A stretch of 64,000 nucleotides of DNA from Nesterenkonia lacusekhoensis (GCF_017876395.1 NZ_JAGINX010000001.1:1116001-1180000), one strand, 5' to 3'. Shown: positions 18,089 through 28,509, numbered from the stretch's first letter. The notes: generated by a model from the letters alone, not told the origin. Made by a program: numbers and translations.

Positions 18089-19299
18089 TGGCAGCAGGAT
18101 TCGCCAAGGCCGGCAACCAGCTCTACACCGGTGAGCGGGCGTACCCGTTCATCCAGAAGTCCAAGCTGTGGTTCGGCCTGGCCGGACTGATCGTTCTGAT
18201 CTCCGTGGCCATCCCGTTCCTCCGCGGCGGCTTCAATCTCGGGATCGAATTCACCGGAGGTTCCGAGTTCACCGTCTCGCAGACGGAGGACACCGACATC
18301 AGCATCGGTGAGGATGTGGTCTCGGAGATCACCGATCAGGAGGCCACCGTCACGAACGTGGGTCCCGGTACGGTACGGATCCAGACGGAGGAGCTCAGCG
18401 ACACCGAGACCCTCGACGTGGCCGAGGGACTCACCGAAGGCTACGGTGTGAGCTCCGAACAGGTCTCGTCGACCTTCATCGGTCCGGTCTGGGGGGAGCA
18501 CGTCTCGGAACAGATGATGCTCGGCCTGGTCATCTTCGTCGTCCTGGTGGCCCTGTATATGGCCTTCTACTTCAGGACCTGGAAGATGTCGTTGGCCGCG
18601 ATCGCCGGACTGGGCTTCGTGGTGGTCACGACTGTGGGTGTCTACGCGGCCACTGACTTCGAGGTCACGCCCAGCGCCATCATCGGCTTCCTGACGATCC
18701 TCTCCTATGCCCTGTACGACACGATGGTGGTCTTCGACAAGGTCCGAGAGAATCTGGATCCCTTGGAGAGACAGTACGACCAGACGTTCACCGAACGGAC
18801 CAACCTGGCGGTCAACCAGACGCTGGTGCGTTCGGTCAACACCTCTGTGGTCGGCATTCTGCCGGTGGGCTCCATCCTGTTCATCGGCTCCTGGCTGCTG
18901 GGCGCCGGCACCCTGCGCGACATCGCGCTCTCGCTCTTCGTCGGCATCATCGTGGGCACTGTGGCCACCCTCTTCGTGCAGGCACCGCTGTATGCGCTGA
19001 TCCGCCGGGGCGACTATGTCGAGCACACCCGAGAGGTCCTCGCCCTGCGCCAGGAGCGTTTCAGCCTGGCGGGCATGACCCCAGTGGTCACGGCCTCCGG
19101 GACCCCGCTGCAGGACGGCAGGCCCGTCGCATTCCCGCCGCTTCCTGAGCCTGAGGAGGACGAGGACGAGCAGGAGGAGCAGGACCAGTGGCAGCTGGTG
19201 ATCCAGAGCTCCGACCCCTCGGCAGTGCCCGTGGAATCATCCGCCCCCGAGGAGCCGGGAGAGGACACCGGATCTGGCTCGCCGCGGGAATCTTCGTAA
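18088..19299 (+). CDS. secF: Protein translocase subunit SecF
   Basis: Partner of SecD in the export accessory complex. The 403-residue protein has TM1 near 30-50, the conserved FNLGIEFTGGSEF segment, the P4 domain, and C-terminal helices including SAIIGFLTILSYALYDTMVV followed by FDKVREN. An acidic, Pro- and Ser-rich tail of about 90 residues follows the last helix. ATG 18088 shares a base with the secD stop, implying coupled translation. Confidence 0.94.
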   Translation: MAAGFAKAGNQLYTGERAYPFIQKSKLWFGLAGLIVLISVAIPFLRGGFNLGIEFTGGSEFTVSQTEDTDISIGEDVVSEITDQEATVTNVGPGTVRIQTEELSDTETLDVAEGLTEGYGVSSEQVSSTFIGPVWGEHVSEQMMLGLVIFVVLVALYMAFYFRTWKMSLAAIAGLGFVVVTTVGVYAATDFEVTPSAIIGFLTILSYALYDTMVVFDKVRENLDPLERQYDQTFTERTNLAVNQTLVRSVNTSVVGILPVGSILFIGSWLLGAGTLRDIALSLFVGIIVGTVATLFVQAPLYALIRRGDYVEHTREVLALRQERFSLAGMTPVVTASGTPLQDGRPVAFPPLPEPEEDEDEQEEQDQWQLVIQSSDPSAVPVESSAPEEPGEDTGSGSPRESS

Positions 19300-19314
19300 G
19301 GACCCTTTCGGCGT

Positions 19315-19320
19315 TACAAT
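19315..19320 (+). promoter_or_regulatory. Candidate -10 box for rel
   Basis: TACAAT lies 65 bases before the rel start, in the 85-base gap after secF. No convincing -35. A GGGAAT upstream is followed by GTT only after 21 bases, too far for a SigR promoter. Confidence 0.35.
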
Positions 19321-19384
19321 TGCGGACACACCTCGCTGGTGACCAGCTCGGTGAACAGTTTCGGAAGGAAGTAGGTCCGCACTG

Positions 19385-21736
19385 GTGAATGACGCGTCCG
19401 CCCAGGCCGTCTCGCACTCGGCTGCCACGCCACCGTCCCCGCCGGTGACGCGACGAGCGCGCGCCGTCGGCGTGGTGGGGGACTCCGCGGACGGGGAGTC
19501 TCCGCTGCTGGAGCCGCTGGTGCGGGCCGTGCGCTCCAGCGGCAGCGACGAGGACATTCCGCTGATCCGGCGAGCCTTCGAGGTCGCCGAGTTCCACCAC
19601 CGTGACCAGAAGCGCAAGAGCGGCGACCCCTACATCACCCACCCCGTGGCAGTGGCCACCATCTTGGCGGAGCTGGGGCTCAACGGCTCGACGCTGGCGG
19701 CGGCTCTGCTCCATGACACAGTGGAGGACACCGACTACAGCCTGGACCAGCTCACCGCCGACTTCGACGAAGAGATCGCCCTGCTGGTCGACGGAGTCAC
19801 CAAGCTGGACAAACTGAAGTTCGGCGACGCCGCCCAGGCCGAGACGGTGCGCAAGATGGTCCTGGCGATGGCCAAGGACATCCGGGTGCTGATGATCAAG
19901 CTGGCGGACCGGCTGCACAATGCTCGGACATGGCGCTACGTGCCTGCGGAGAAGAGTGCCAAGAAGGCCAAGGAGACTCTGGAGATCTTCTCTCCGCTGG
20001 CTCATCGGCTGGGCATGAACACGATCAAATGGGAGCTGGAGGACCTGTCCTTCGCAGCTCTGTATCCCAAGGTGTACGAGGAGATCGTCCGGCTGGTGGG
20101 GGAGCGGACCCCGCAGCGCGAGAAGTTCCTCTCCGAGGTGCGTCAGACGATCGCCGATGACCTCAACGGGGCCAGTCTCGCGGCGACGATCACCGGACGG
20201 CCCAAGCACTACTACTCGATCTATCAGAAGATGATCGTCCGGGGTAAGGACTTCGACGACATCCATGACCTGATGGGCGTGCGTGTGCTGGTGGACTCCG
20301 TCCGGGACTGCTACGCCGCGCTGGGGACTCTTCACGCGCGATGGAACCCGCTGCCGGGCCGGTTCAAGGACTATATCGCGATGCCGAAGTACAACATGTA
20401 CCAGTCGCTGCACACCACGGTGATCGGCCCGCAGGGCAAGCCGGTGGAGATTCAGATCCGCACCTATGAGATGCACCGTCGCGCAGAGTACGGCGTGGCG
20501 GCGCATTGGAAGTACAAGCAGAAGGCTCCCCACGACGGCGGCGGCCCGGAGGTCACCACCGGGGGCTCCACAGGCGGGGCCACCACACAGCAGTCCCAGG
20601 CCACAGAAGACATCGGTTGGCTGCGTTCTCTGGTGGACTGGCAGTCCGAGACCAAGGACCCGGACGAGTTTCTGGACTCGCTGCGCTATGAGATCAACGC
20701 CAAAGAGGTGTTCGTCTATACGCCCAAGGGCGAGGTCATCGCGCTTCCTGCCGGATCGACTCCGGTGGACTTCGCCTATTCGATCCACACCGACGTCGGC
20801 CATCGCACCATCGGCGCGCGGGTCAACGGCAAGTTGGTTCCGCTGAACTCCGAGCTGCAGCACGGTGATTGGGTGGAGATCTTCACCTCGAAGGCCGAGA
20901 GCGCCGGGCCGAGCAGCGACTGGCAGCACTTCGTCAAGAGTGCCAGGGCACGCAACAAGATCCGCCAGTGGTTCAGCAAGGAACGTCGTGAAGAGGCCGT
21001 CGAGCGCGGCAAAGATGATCTCACCAAGGCCATCCGCCGTTCGAACCTCCCGCTGCAGAAGGTGATGAACCCGGATGTCCTCACCGAGGTCGCCCAGCAG
21101 CTGCACTACCCGGACATCTCCGGACTCTACGCCGGCATCGGGGACAGCCATGTCTCCACTCAGAACGTCATCGAGCACCTCACAGCCCTCTTCGAACCGG
21201 AGGAGGAAGAGTCCGAGGAGCACGACACCACTCCGATCACCAAGCCCAGCTCCGCACCCAGTCAATACTCCGACGCCGGTGTGATCGTCCGAGGCGCGGG
21301 CAACGTGCTGGTGAAGCTGGCCCGCTGCTGCACCCCCGTGCCACCGGATGAGATCGAAGGGTTCGTCACCCGCGGCCAGGGTGTCTCGGTCCACCGATCA
21401 GGCTGCCGCAATGTCAATCAGCTGCGGGACCAGCCCGGACGCCTGGTCGAAGTCGAGTGGGCTCCCACCAAATCCTCGGTCTTCCTGGTGGAGATCCAGG
21501 TCGAGGCCCTGGACCGAAAGTCGCTGCTCTCGGATGTGACCCGGGTGTTGGCAGAATCTCAGGTCAACATCCTTTCGGCGAGCGTGCAGACCTCACGGGA
21601 CCGCGTGGCCATCTCCCGCTTCTCCTTCGAGATGGGCGACCCGCGCTATCTCAACCATGTGCTGAACTCTGTGCGACGCATCGACGGCGTCTACGACGTG
21701 TACAGAACCGTCGGCAAGCGCCGCGAGACGGAATGA
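19385..21736 (+). CDS. rel: Bifunctional (p)ppGpp synthetase/hydrolase Rel
   Basis: Makes ppGpp from ATP and GDP on stalled ribosomes and hydrolyses it otherwise. The 783-residue protein has the complete long-RSH order: HD hydrolase with His110-Asp111 ([12 protein letters not shown]), synthetase ([20 protein letters not shown]), TGS domain ([24 protein letters not shown] is its core region), a zinc-finger/helical part with [10 protein letters not shown], and a C-terminal ACT domain. Both catalytic halves look intact. Start is GTG 19385 after a GGAAGGAAG site. Its 3' end overlaps the convergent gene by 46 bases. Confidence 0.95.
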   Translation: MNDASAQAVSHSAATPPSPPVTRRARAVGVVGDSADGESPLLEPLVRAVRSSGSDEDIPLIRRAFEVAEFHHRDQKRKSGDPYITHPVAVATILAELGLNGSTLAAALLHDTVEDTDYSLDQLTADFDEEIALLVDGVTKLDKLKFGDAAQAETVRKMVLAMAKDIRVLMIKLADRLHNARTWRYVPAEKSAKKAKETLEIFSPLAHRLGMNTIKWELEDLSFAALYPKVYEEIVRLVGERTPQREKFLSEVRQTIADDLNGASLAATITGRPKHYYSIYQKMIVRGKDFDDIHDLMGVRVLVDSVRDCYAALGTLHARWNPLPGRFKDYIAMPKYNMYQSLHTTVIGPQGKPVEIQIRTYEMHRRAEYGVAAHWKYKQKAPHDGGGPEVTTGGSTGGATTQQSQATEDIGWLRSLVDWQSETKDPDEFLDSLRYEINAKEVFVYTPKGEVIALPAGSTPVDFAYSIHTDVGHRTIGARVNGKLVPLNSELQHGDWVEIFTSKAESAGPSSDWQHFVKSARARNKIRQWFSKERREEAVERGKDDLTKAIRRSNLPLQKVMNPDVLTEVAQQLHYPDISGLYAGIGDSHVSTQNVIEHLTALFEPEEEESEEHDTTPITKPSSAPSQYSDAGVIVRGAGNVLVKLARCCTPVPPDEIEGFVTRGQGVSVHRSGCRNVNQLRDQPGRLVEVEWAPTKSSVFLVEIQVEALDRKSLLSDVTRVLAESQVNILSASVQTSRDRVAISRFSFEMGDPRYLNHVLNSVRRIDGVYDVYRTVGKRRETE

Positions 21737-22476
21737 TCCAGCGCCTCCAGGATGCACTGACGGTGCTCGGGGGTGGGACGACTGCGGTGGTAGCTGCGGG
21801 CACGCACTGCCATGATCTCCTCGGCGATCGTCTCCAGATCGCTTCCTCGGGACTGCAGGTGGCTGAGCAGCCTGCCCAGCGTCTCCATGCGCCGGGTCCA
21901 GGCGGCCACGTCGGCGTCGTGCAGGGCTTCGACATGCTCATCGGGCTTCCAGGATGAGGTGCGCCGGGGCCAGTAGCTGACCTCCGTGCGGAAGAAGGCC
22001 TGCTGCTGCGAGGCCTTGTCCACCGCGCCTCGGCTGCCCACTGTTCCGATGCCCAGGAACAGGTCCACAGCTGTCCGCAGAGCGGTGGTGACCGGCAGAT
22101 GGTCGATCCCGGTGATCTCCGTATCCAACAGGGTCACCTGGTGGATCTGACGCTGCAGGTCCATCTGCGGCCGGTGCCTCAGGAACCCCTCGGTGCAGAG
22201 GCTCAGTCGCTCGGGCGCGGGGGCACCCAGATGGACCCATGCCGCAGTCTCTCCGCAGACTGCGGTGGCGGGCGCAGCGGTCTGGTTCAGCACCAGGCGG
22301 AGGGCACGGGCCCGGAGGGCGGCTGTCTCCGGAACATGGGAGGCGACATAGACCTGGGCGAACAGATGGCGCAGGTATCCCTCCTTGGCCATGATCTGCA
22401 GCTCTTCGGAACGGAACGTCCCGTCGGGGCGGTACAGATCTCGGAAGGGGTCTGTTGCGGTCATGCCCCCCAGCAT
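21691..22476 (-). CDS. AbiEi-like/DUF559-neighbourhood-type orphan protein
   Basis: Function unknown. The 261-residue protein shows a pattern seen in actinobacterial proteins related to AbiEi-type antitoxins: a helical first part ([20 protein letters not shown]), then [20 protein letters not shown] and [18 protein letters not shown]. The C-terminus is helical and lacks a nuclease motif; no toxin gene is adjacent. ATG 22476 or 22464 are possible starts; neither has a good ribosome-binding site. It follows ruvX by 28 bases on the same strand and its 3' end overlaps the rel 3' end by 46 bases on the opposite strand. The family assignment rests on pattern memory only. Confidence 0.6.
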   Translation of the reverse strand: MLGGMTATDPFRDLYRPDGTFRSEELQIMAKEGYLRHLFAQVYVASHVPETAALRARALRLVLNQTAAPATAVCGETAAWVHLGAPAPERLSLCTEGFLRHRPQMDLQRQIHQVTLLDTEITGIDHLPVTTALRTAVDLFLGIGTVGSRGAVDKASQQQAFFRTEVSYWPRRTSSWKPDEHVEALHDADVAAWTRRMETLGRLLSHLQSRGSDLETIAEEIMAVRARSYHRSRPTPEHRQCILEALDHSVSRRLPTVLYTS

Positions 22477-22504
22477 GACGCAGAACGCTCGACGGCGCCT
22501 GCGG

Positions 22505-22981
22505 CTATCCACAGGCTCGGCCCGGCTCCACTCCCTGAGTGCGGCGGATCTCCAGCGCGTGTTCGAGGATCTCGACGGCGGCAGCCTGATCGATCCGGTC
22601 ACGTTGGTCTTTGGACTCCACCCCGGAGGCACGCATCTTATCCGCCGCCGAGACGGTGGAGAGGCGCTCATCGACCAGACGGACATCGGCCGACAGCTCT
22701 GCCTCTGCCAGACGTCCAGAGAGCGCCTGAGCGTAGTCACGCGCCTTCTGCGTCGAGGGGGTCTCCGCGCCGGAGAGAGACAGGGGCAGACCGACGTAGA
22801 TGACGGTGACGGCACGATCGGCCACGATCTTGGTGAGCATCCGCAGGTCGGAACCCCTGTTCGGGTCCCGGCGCAGTGTCATCACCGGTGTGGCCAGGAG
22901 CGCATCGGGGTCAGTGGCGGCCAGGCCGACGCGGGCATCGCCCACGTCGACTCCGAGCCGGACGCCGGGACGCTGCGGCAT
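22505..22981 (-). CDS. ruvX: Putative pre-16S rRNA nuclease RuvX/YqgF
   Basis: RNase H-fold nuclease implicated in 16S rRNA 5' maturation and first predicted as a Holliday resolvase. The 158-residue product has RLGVDVGDARVGLAATDP, VIYVGLPLSLSGAETPSTQKA and RLVDERLSTVSA, with the acidic residues of the family. Its start overlaps the alaS stop by one base, the usual alaS-ruvX pairing. In most relatives mltG and aroE come next; here the AbiEi-like gene does. Confidence 0.9.
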   Translation of the reverse strand: MPQRPGVRLGVDVGDARVGLAATDPDALLATPVMTLRRDPNRGSDLRMLTKIVADRAVTVIYVGLPLSLSGAETPSTQKARDYAQALSGRLAEAELSADVRLVDERLSTVSAADKMRASGVESKDQRDRIDQAAAVEILEHALEIRRTQGVEPGRACG

Positions 22982-25680
22982 CAGCCGCGGTTCCTCACGG
23001 AGGCAACCAGTCCGTCCAGCGCTTCGGTGATCTTGGAGGGGTCCTGACCGCCGCCCTGGGCGATGTCCGGCTTCCCGCCGCCACCTCCGCCCAGCACGCC
23101 GCAGGCCTGCTTGACCAGATCACCGGCGGACACCCCCTCGGCGCGTGCCTCTTCGGTGGTGGCCACCACGATGAGCGGACGCCCCTTGGACTCTGCCGCC
23201 ACGGCCACCACAGCGGCCCGGGAGCCGAAGCGTCCCCGCAGGTCCATGGCCAGATTCCGTACGTCATCGGCCCCGGAGACGGTTCCGGCGTTGTGGGCCA
23301 GGACGTCGACGCCGGCGGCATCGACCGCTTGGTCGACCAGCGCACCGGCCTGGGCGCGCAGCTGCTCGGCACGCAGACGCTCCAGCTCACGCTCAGTCTC
23401 CTTGAGCTTGGCCAAGGTCGACGAGATGCGATCAGGCACCTGATCGGCAGGAACCTTGAGCATCTCGGTGAGCTGGTTGACCAGAGTGCGTTCGGCGGCG
23501 AAGTGCTCGAAGGCGTCCATCCCCACCAGGGCCTCGACCCGTCGGTTGCCCGAGCCCACCGAGGCTTCGGAGAGCAGCGCCAGGGTGCCGATCTCTGAGG
23601 TGGAGGACACGTGTGTGCCGCCGCAGAGCTCACGGGACCACGGGCCGTTCATCTCGACCACCCGCACCTCGTCGCCATACTTCTCGCCGAAGAGCATCAT
23701 GGCCCCGAGCTTCTTGGCCTCGTCCAGGCCCATCACCTGCGTATTGACCTCATAGTTGTCGCGGATGGCGAGGTTTGAGATCTCCTCCAGCTCCTGACGG
23801 GCACTCTCACTCATCGCCTGATCCGCGGAGAAGTCGAAGCGCAGGTAGCCCTCTTTGTTGAAGGAGCCGGCCTGGACAGCTTCAGGCCCGAGCACATCGT
23901 GCAGAGCAGCGTGGATGATGTGGGTGGCCGAATGGGCCTTCTGAGCGTCCAAGCGGCGCCGCAGGTCGATGGCCCCCAGTGCCTCAGCCCCCGCAGGGAC
24001 CTCTCCGGAGACCACACGTGCACGGTGGACGGAGAGCCCCTTGATGGGGGACTGGACGTCGGTGACCTCGATCTCGAATCCATCACCGGTGATCCGCCCG
24101 GTGTCGGGTGCCTGGCCGCCGGCCTCGGCATAGAACGGTGTGGCGTCGAGGATCAGCTCGACCTCCTCGCCGGCTGCGGCGCGGTCACGACTCTCACCGT
24201 CGACCACGAGCCCCCGGATCCGGGACTCAGTGGTGTGCTCGGTGTAACCGGTGAAGTGGGTCGGAGTGTCGGCCAGCAGCTGCCGGTAGACCTCGGTGTC
24301 GGCGTGGCCCGACTTCTTGCCCTTGGCGTCGGCACGGGCGCGCTCACGCTGCTCGCTCATCAGCTCGCGGAAGCGGCCCTCGTCCACCGAGACGCCGGCC
24401 TCAGCAGCCATCTCCAGGGTCAGATCGATCGGGAAGCCGTAGGTGTCATGCAGAGCGAAGGCGTCTGCGCCCTTCAGCGGAGCTCCGGTGGACTTGGCGG
24501 CGGACACCGCAGACTCCAGGCGCTCGGTGCCGGCGGCGATGGTGCGCAGGAATGCCTGCTCCTCACGCTCGGCCACCTGAGCGATCTTCGAGAAGTTGGT
24601 CGCGACCTCGGGGTAGACACCCTTCATGGCGTCACGGGAGACGCCGATCAGGTCGGAGAAGACCGGCTTCTCCACGCCCATCAGGCGCATACCGAGGATG
24701 ACCCGGCGGATGAGTCGGCGCAGGATGTAGCCTCCGCCCTCATTGCCCGGGCGCACGCCGTCGGAGATCAGCATGAGGGCGCTGCGGGTGTGGTCAGCGA
24801 TCATCCGCAGCCGCACGTCAGTCGTGTGGTTGGGGTCCTGCGGATCTTCTGTCGAGGTGTAGGTGACCCCAGCCAGCTCCTGAGCGCGGTCGAGGACCGG
24901 CCGGACCTGGTCGGTCTCGTACATGTTCTCCACGCCCTGCAGGATCATCGCGAGACGCTCGAGGCCCAGACCGGTATCGATGTTCTGCTTCTCCAGCGGA
25001 CCGGCGATCTCGAACTCGGACTTCGACTGCACCGACGACAGGCGGTACTGCATGAAGACCAGGTTCCAGATCTCCACGTACCGGTTCTCATCGGCGGCAG
25101 GGCCGCCGTCGGCGCCATAGGCCGGGCCGCGGTCGTAGTAGATCTCGGAGCATGGCCCTCCGGGGCCGGGCTGGCCGGTGTTCCAGAAGTTGTCCTCGGG
25201 GCCGAATCGCTGGATGCGGTCCTCAGGAACTCCGACGGTGTCGCGCCAGATGCCGAATGCCTCATCGTCATCCTCGTAGACGGTGACCCACAGTCGTTCC
25301 GGATCCAGACCGAAGCCGCGCAGCCCGGTCTCCGGATCGCCGTCGATGGGGCTGGTCAGCAGCTCCCACGCCATGGGGATCACGCCGGCCTTGAAGTAGT
25401 CGCCGAAGCTGAAGTTGCCACACATCTGGAAGAAGGTGCCGTGGCGGGCGGTCTTGCCCACCTCCTCGATGTCCTCGGTGCGGATGCACTTCTGAACAGA
25501 GACGGCGCGGTCATACGGCGCTGTCTCCGTACCTGTGAAATAGGGGATGAAGGGCACCATCCCGGCGATGGTGAACAGCAGAGAAGGGTCGGGGGAGACC
25601 AATGAGGCCGAGGGCACCTTGGTGTGGCCCTTGGCCACGAAATAGTCGTACCAGGTGCTCGCGATGTCCTCAGACTTCAT
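22981..25680 (-). CDS. alaS: Alanyl-tRNA synthetase
   Basis: Charges tRNA-Ala and edits mischarged Ser or Gly. The 899-residue protein has the class II core (VPFIPYFTGTETAPYDRAV, GTFFQMCGNFSFGDYFK), the editing domain with the zinc motif HSATHIIHAAL and CGGTHV, and the C-terminal DHHA1/coiled-coil region ending in a Gly-rich GGGGGGKPDIAQGGG loop. Length is normal. On the - strand a TAAGAT hexamer (25728-25723) lies 43 bases before the ATG and could be its -10. A terminator for rpsD separates it from the upstream gene. Confidence 0.96.
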   Translation of the reverse strand: MKSEDIASTWYDYFVAKGHTKVPSASLVSPDPSLLFTIAGMVPFIPYFTGTETAPYDRAVSVQKCIRTEDIEEVGKTARHGTFFQMCGNFSFGDYFKAGVIPMAWELLTSPIDGDPETGLRGFGLDPERLWVTVYEDDDEAFGIWRDTVGVPEDRIQRFGPEDNFWNTGQPGPGGPCSEIYYDRGPAYGADGGPAADENRYVEIWNLVFMQYRLSSVQSKSEFEIAGPLEKQNIDTGLGLERLAMILQGVENMYETDQVRPVLDRAQELAGVTYTSTEDPQDPNHTTDVRLRMIADHTRSALMLISDGVRPGNEGGGYILRRLIRRVILGMRLMGVEKPVFSDLIGVSRDAMKGVYPEVATNFSKIAQVAEREEQAFLRTIAAGTERLESAVSAAKSTGAPLKGADAFALHDTYGFPIDLTLEMAAEAGVSVDEGRFRELMSEQRERARADAKGKKSGHADTEVYRQLLADTPTHFTGYTEHTTESRIRGLVVDGESRDRAAAGEEVELILDATPFYAEAGGQAPDTGRITGDGFEIEVTDVQSPIKGLSVHRARVVSGEVPAGAEALGAIDLRRRLDAQKAHSATHIIHAALHDVLGPEAVQAGSFNKEGYLRFDFSADQAMSESARQELEEISNLAIRDNYEVNTQVMGLDEAKKLGAMMLFGEKYGDEVRVVEMNGPWSRELCGGTHVSSTSEIGTLALLSEASVGSGNRRVEALVGMDAFEHFAAERTLVNQLTEMLKVPADQVPDRISSTLAKLKETERELERLRAEQLRAQAGALVDQAVDAAGVDVLAHNAGTVSGADDVRNLAMDLRGRFGSRAAVVAVAAESKGRPLIVVATTEEARAEGVSAGDLVKQACGVLGGGGGGKPDIAQGGGQDPSKITEALDGLVASVRNRG

Positions 25681-25736
25681 GATGGGGATGACCCTTCTTC
25701 CGCTGTGGGTGATGACTGGACAATCTTAGTGGATAC

Positions 25737-25780
25737 AGCGAAGCCCGCCGCATCCCGGTGGGGACGTGACGGGCTTCGCT
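25737..25780 (-). terminator. Hairpin terminator after rpsD
   Basis: Perfect 11-bp stem (AGCGAAGCCCG / CGGGCTTCGCT) with a 22-base loop, starting 17 bases after the rpsD stop on the - strand. No long U-run follows, as is common for actinobacterial terminators. Confidence 0.65.
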
Positions 25781-25796
25781 CAGTGCGCTGAAGGGA

Positions 25797-26429
25797 TCAG
25801 CGTGCGTAGTACTCGACCACGAGCTGCTCTTCGCAGGTCACGGGGACCTCGGCGCGCTCGGGCTTGCGGCTCAGGGTGGCCTGCAGCTTGTCGATCTCCA
25901 CGGACAGATAGCCGGGCACTGCGGGCAGCACGTCCTGGTGGGCGCCGGCAGCTGCGACCTGGAACGGCTCGAACTTCTCGGACCGCTCGTGGACCTGGAT
26001 GACCTGGCCGGGCTTCACGCGGTAGGACGGACGGTCCACGCGCTTGCCGTTGACAGTGATGTGGCGGTGGACCACGAACTGACGGGCCTGGGCGATGGTC
26101 CGAGCGAAGCCGGAGCGCAGGACCAGAGCGTCAAGGCGGGACTCGAGCAGCTCGATGAGGTTCTCACCGGTCAGGCCCTCGGACTGACGCTTCGCCTCTT
26201 CGTAGTAGCGGACCATCTGCGACTCGCGGATGCCGTACTGGGCGCGAAGGCGCTGCTTCTCGCGCAGACGCACTGCGTAGTCGGAGTCGGTCTTGCGGCG
26301 GGTGCGGCCGTGCTGGCCGGGGCCGTAGGGGCGGCGCTCCAGGTACTTCTGGGCTTTGGGGGTCAGCGCAACGCCGAGGGCGCGGCTGGCCTTCACGGTG
26401 CGGCGACCGCGCAGGGGTGTGGTGGGCAT
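25797..26429 (-). CDS. rpsD: 30S ribosomal protein S4
   Basis: Primary 16S rRNA-binding protein of the small subunit. The 210-residue product has RRTVKASRALGVALTPKAQKYL at the N-terminus, YGPGQHGRTRRKTDSDYAVR, and the S4 RNA-binding domain (LESRLDALVLRSGFARTIAQ then ARQFVVHRHITVNGKRVD). It lacks N-terminal zinc cysteines (C- form). It stands alone beside alaS, outside the rpsM-rpsK-rpoA cluster, a placement typical of Actinobacteria. Confidence 0.97.
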   Translation of the reverse strand: MPTTPLRGRRTVKASRALGVALTPKAQKYLERRPYGPGQHGRTRRKTDSDYAVRLREKQRLRAQYGIRESQMVRYYEEAKRQSEGLTGENLIELLESRLDALVLRSGFARTIAQARQFVVHRHITVNGKRVDRPSYRVKPGQVIQVHERSEKFEPFQVAAAGAHQDVLPAVPGYLSVEIDKLQATLSRKPERAEVPVTCEEQLVVEYYAR

Positions 26430-26465
26430 AGTGTGCCTTTCGTATCAGTCGGCATCGTGGTTTAT

Positions 26466-26499
26466 CGCAGCTGCGCGGCACGAAGGAAGCACAGCTGCG
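26466..26499 (-). promoter_or_regulatory. Stem-loop in the rpsD leader
   Basis: CGCAGCTG and CAGCTGCG form a perfect 8-bp stem with an 18-base loop, ending 37 bases before the rpsD start in a leader of about 160 bases. A TAGAGT hexamer at 26598-26593 (-) could be the -10. S4 often autoregulates via its leader; whether this stem does so is a guess. Confidence 0.35.
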
Positions 26500-26617
26500 T
26501 CCTGGCCTCCGGATCACACAGGGAGAGCTCGAGCTGCCGAGTGCTCGATGACTACGACAGAAGACATACTTCTGCCTGCCAGACAGCAGACCACTCTACC
26601 AGATCGTCTGAGCAGGA

Positions 26618-27424
26618 TCAGCCGCGCAGCGCTTTGCGATCAGGCCGGACACGGTAGGGGTCCACGCCCTTCGGAATAGGGGGCTTGGTGTTGGACAGGG
26701 CCCCGATGCGCTTCTCGACAGCGTTGACCTCGTGCTTGGTCAGCGTCTTGGGCAGCTTCTTGATCGACTTGGTCAGCTTGGACAGCGGAACCTGTTCCTC
26801 GCCGCGGCCGCACTGGACGACGTGGACAGGAACGTTGGGCAGGTAGCGGGAGAAGCGGCGTCGCTCCTTCTCGATCATCTTGTTGACCCGACCTGCCGGG
26901 CCCTCGGAGACCAGGATGAGTCCGGGACGGCCCACCACGCGGAACACAGCGTCCTGAGTCTTGGGGTTCATCGCCACCGGGTCCTCGGTGACGATCCATC
27001 CGCGGCGCAGCGTGCCCAGGGCGGCAGCAGATGCTCCCGGGCGTCCCTCGATCCGAGCGAAGGCCGCCTTCTCCGCCCGTCGATTCATCACGATCATCGC
27101 GGCCAGCAGCCCGAAGGGCACTCCGATCAGCAGACCGGTCACCCAGTGGAAGGGAAGCAGCACACTGAAGAGCACAAAGCTGACCGCCAGGGTGACGAGG
27201 AAGGCCAGAGCCATCCACCAGACGATGTTCGGGTCGAACTCCCGGGTCATGCTGAAGACCTGCTTCAGCCGGGCGAAGAAGCCTTCGCCCTTGTTCTTCT
27301 TGTCCTTGCGACGCGACTTGCGAGCCTTCTTCTCAGCGGCCTGCTGGGCCCTGAGCTTCTTCAGCTGGGCCTTCGCCTCGGCTTTGGAGGTGACCTGGGG
27401 AGTGGAGGATGAACCGGTTGCCAT
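26618..27424 (-). CDS. DUF4191-family membrane protein
   Basis: Conserved actinobacterial protein of unknown function, nearly always next to lipA. The 268 residues begin with a Lys/Ala-rich basic N-terminus, followed by two adjacent transmembrane helices (about 70-115; IVWWMALAFLVTLAVSFVLF and the next segment) and a cytoplasmic domain with GWIVTEDPVAMNPKTQDAVF and VVGRPGLILVSEGPAGRV. It lies 20 bases after lipA on the same strand, suggesting one lipB-lipA-DUF4191 transcript. A link to lipoate or membrane metabolism is only positional. Confidence 0.85.
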   Translation of the reverse strand: MATGSSSTPQVTSKAEAKAQLKKLRAQQAAEKKARKSRRKDKKNKGEGFFARLKQVFSMTREFDPNIVWWMALAFLVTLAVSFVLFSVLLPFHWVTGLLIGVPFGLLAAMIVMNRRAEKAAFARIEGRPGASAAALGTLRRGWIVTEDPVAMNPKTQDAVFRVVGRPGLILVSEGPAGRVNKMIEKERRRFSRYLPNVPVHVVQCGRGEEQVPLSKLTKSIKKLPKTLTKHEVNAVEKRIGALSNTKPPIPKGVDPYRVRPDRKALRG

Positions 27425-27444
27425 AATGGCTCCAGTCTAGCGCA

Positions 27445-28509
27445 TCAGTGCCCGGCGGCGACCAGCGTAGCGGCCTCCTGACGGGTCTGCCCGGACGGTT
27501 CGATGTGGGAGAGCTCGGCCGGGATCTCCCAGCCCTTCTTCTGCATGGCCTTGGCCCACAGCGAGCCGGCTCGGTAGGAGGAGCGCACCAAGGGCCCGGA
27601 CATCACGCCCAGGAAACCGATCTCTTCGGCCTCCTGCTGGACGTCGAGGAACTCCTGGGGCTTGACCCAGCGGTCCACCGGCAGGTGGCGCGGAGTCGGA
27701 CGCAGGTACTGAGTGATGGTCAGCAGGTCGCAGCCGGCGTCGTGAAGGTCCTGGAGAGCCTCCGAGACCTCTTCCCGCGTCTCGCCCATGCCCAGGATGA
27801 GGTTGGACTTGGTGATCATGCCGTGGCTGCGGCCCTGAGTGAGCACATCGAGGGAGCGCTCGTAGCGGAAGGCCGGGCGGATGCGCCGGAAGATGCGCGG
27901 CACCGTCTCCACGTTGTGGGCGAAGACCTCGGGCTTGGCCTCGCAGATGCCAGCGATGTTCTCCTCCTTGCCGGAGAAGTCGGGGATCAGGATCTCCACG
28001 CCGGTGCCAGGGTTGAGCTCGTGGATCCTACGGATGGTCTCGGCATAGAGCCAGACGCCCTCATCGTCGAGATCGTCGCGGGCCACACCGGTGACTGTGG
28101 CGTAGCGCAGCTGCATCTCTGCCACCGACTGGGCCACCTGCAGCGGCTCGGACTCGTCCAGTGCGGCCGGGCGACCGGTATCGATCTCGCAGAAGTCGCA
28201 GCGCCGCGTGCAGGCCGAGCCGCCGATGAGGAACGTCGCCTCGCGGTCTTCCCAACATTCGTAGATGTTGGGGCAGCCTGCTTCCTCGCAGACCGTGTGC
28301 AGGCCCTTCTGGCCCACACGCTTCTTCATCTCCACGAACTCCGGGCCCATCTTGACCTTAGAGCGCATCCATTCCGGTTTGCGCTCCACGGGCACTGCGG
28401 CGTTCTTCGCCTCGACTCGCAACATGCGGCGCCCCTCGGGGGCCACGGTGGAGCTGGCTGCGCTGCCTGTGCCGCATCCTCCGGCGGGACGGACTGCCTG
28501 TTCGGTCAC
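27445..28509 (-). CDS. lipA: Lipoyl synthase
   Basis: Radical-SAM enzyme that inserts two sulfurs into protein-bound octanoyl groups. The 354-residue protein has the auxiliary cluster cysteines Cys74, Cys79 and Cys85 ([12 protein letters not shown]) and the radical-SAM triad Cys100, Cys104 and Cys107 (CTRRCDFC). The first 30 or so residues are a low-complexity extension. Its start overlaps the lipB stop by four bases, so they are translated together. Its substrate proteins include SucB, encoded 2 kb away. Confidence 0.95.
   Translation of the reverse strand: MTEQAVRPAGGCGTGSAASSTVAPEGRRMLRVEAKNAAVPVERKPEWMRSKVKMGPEFVEMKKRVGQKGLHTVCEEAGCPNIYECWEDREATFLIGGSACTRRCDFCEIDTGRPAALDESEPLQVAQSVAEMQLRYATVTGVARDDLDDEGVWLYAETIRRIHELNPGTGVEILIPDFSGKEENIAGICEAKPEVFAHNVETVPRIFRRIRPAFRYERSLDVLTQGRSHGMITKSNLILGMGETREEVSEALQDLHDAGCDLLTITQYLRPTPRHLPVDRWVKPQEFLDVQQEAEEIGFLGVMSGPLVRSSYRAGSLWAKAMQKKGWEIPAELSHIEPSGQTRQEAATLVAAGH

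Noticed and set aside
19286-19317. SigR-type promoter for rel
   Set aside because: GGGAAT and GTT are 21 bases apart, outside the 18-19 base spacing; TACAAT is a better -10.
19088-21394. Long open frame of 768 codons opposite secF-rel
   Set aside because: Rel is unambiguous on the + strand; the reverse frame spans two genes and their gap and has no domain.
23899-25605. Open frame of 568 codons opposite alaS
   Set aside because: Antisense shadow of a GC-rich gene without start site or homology.
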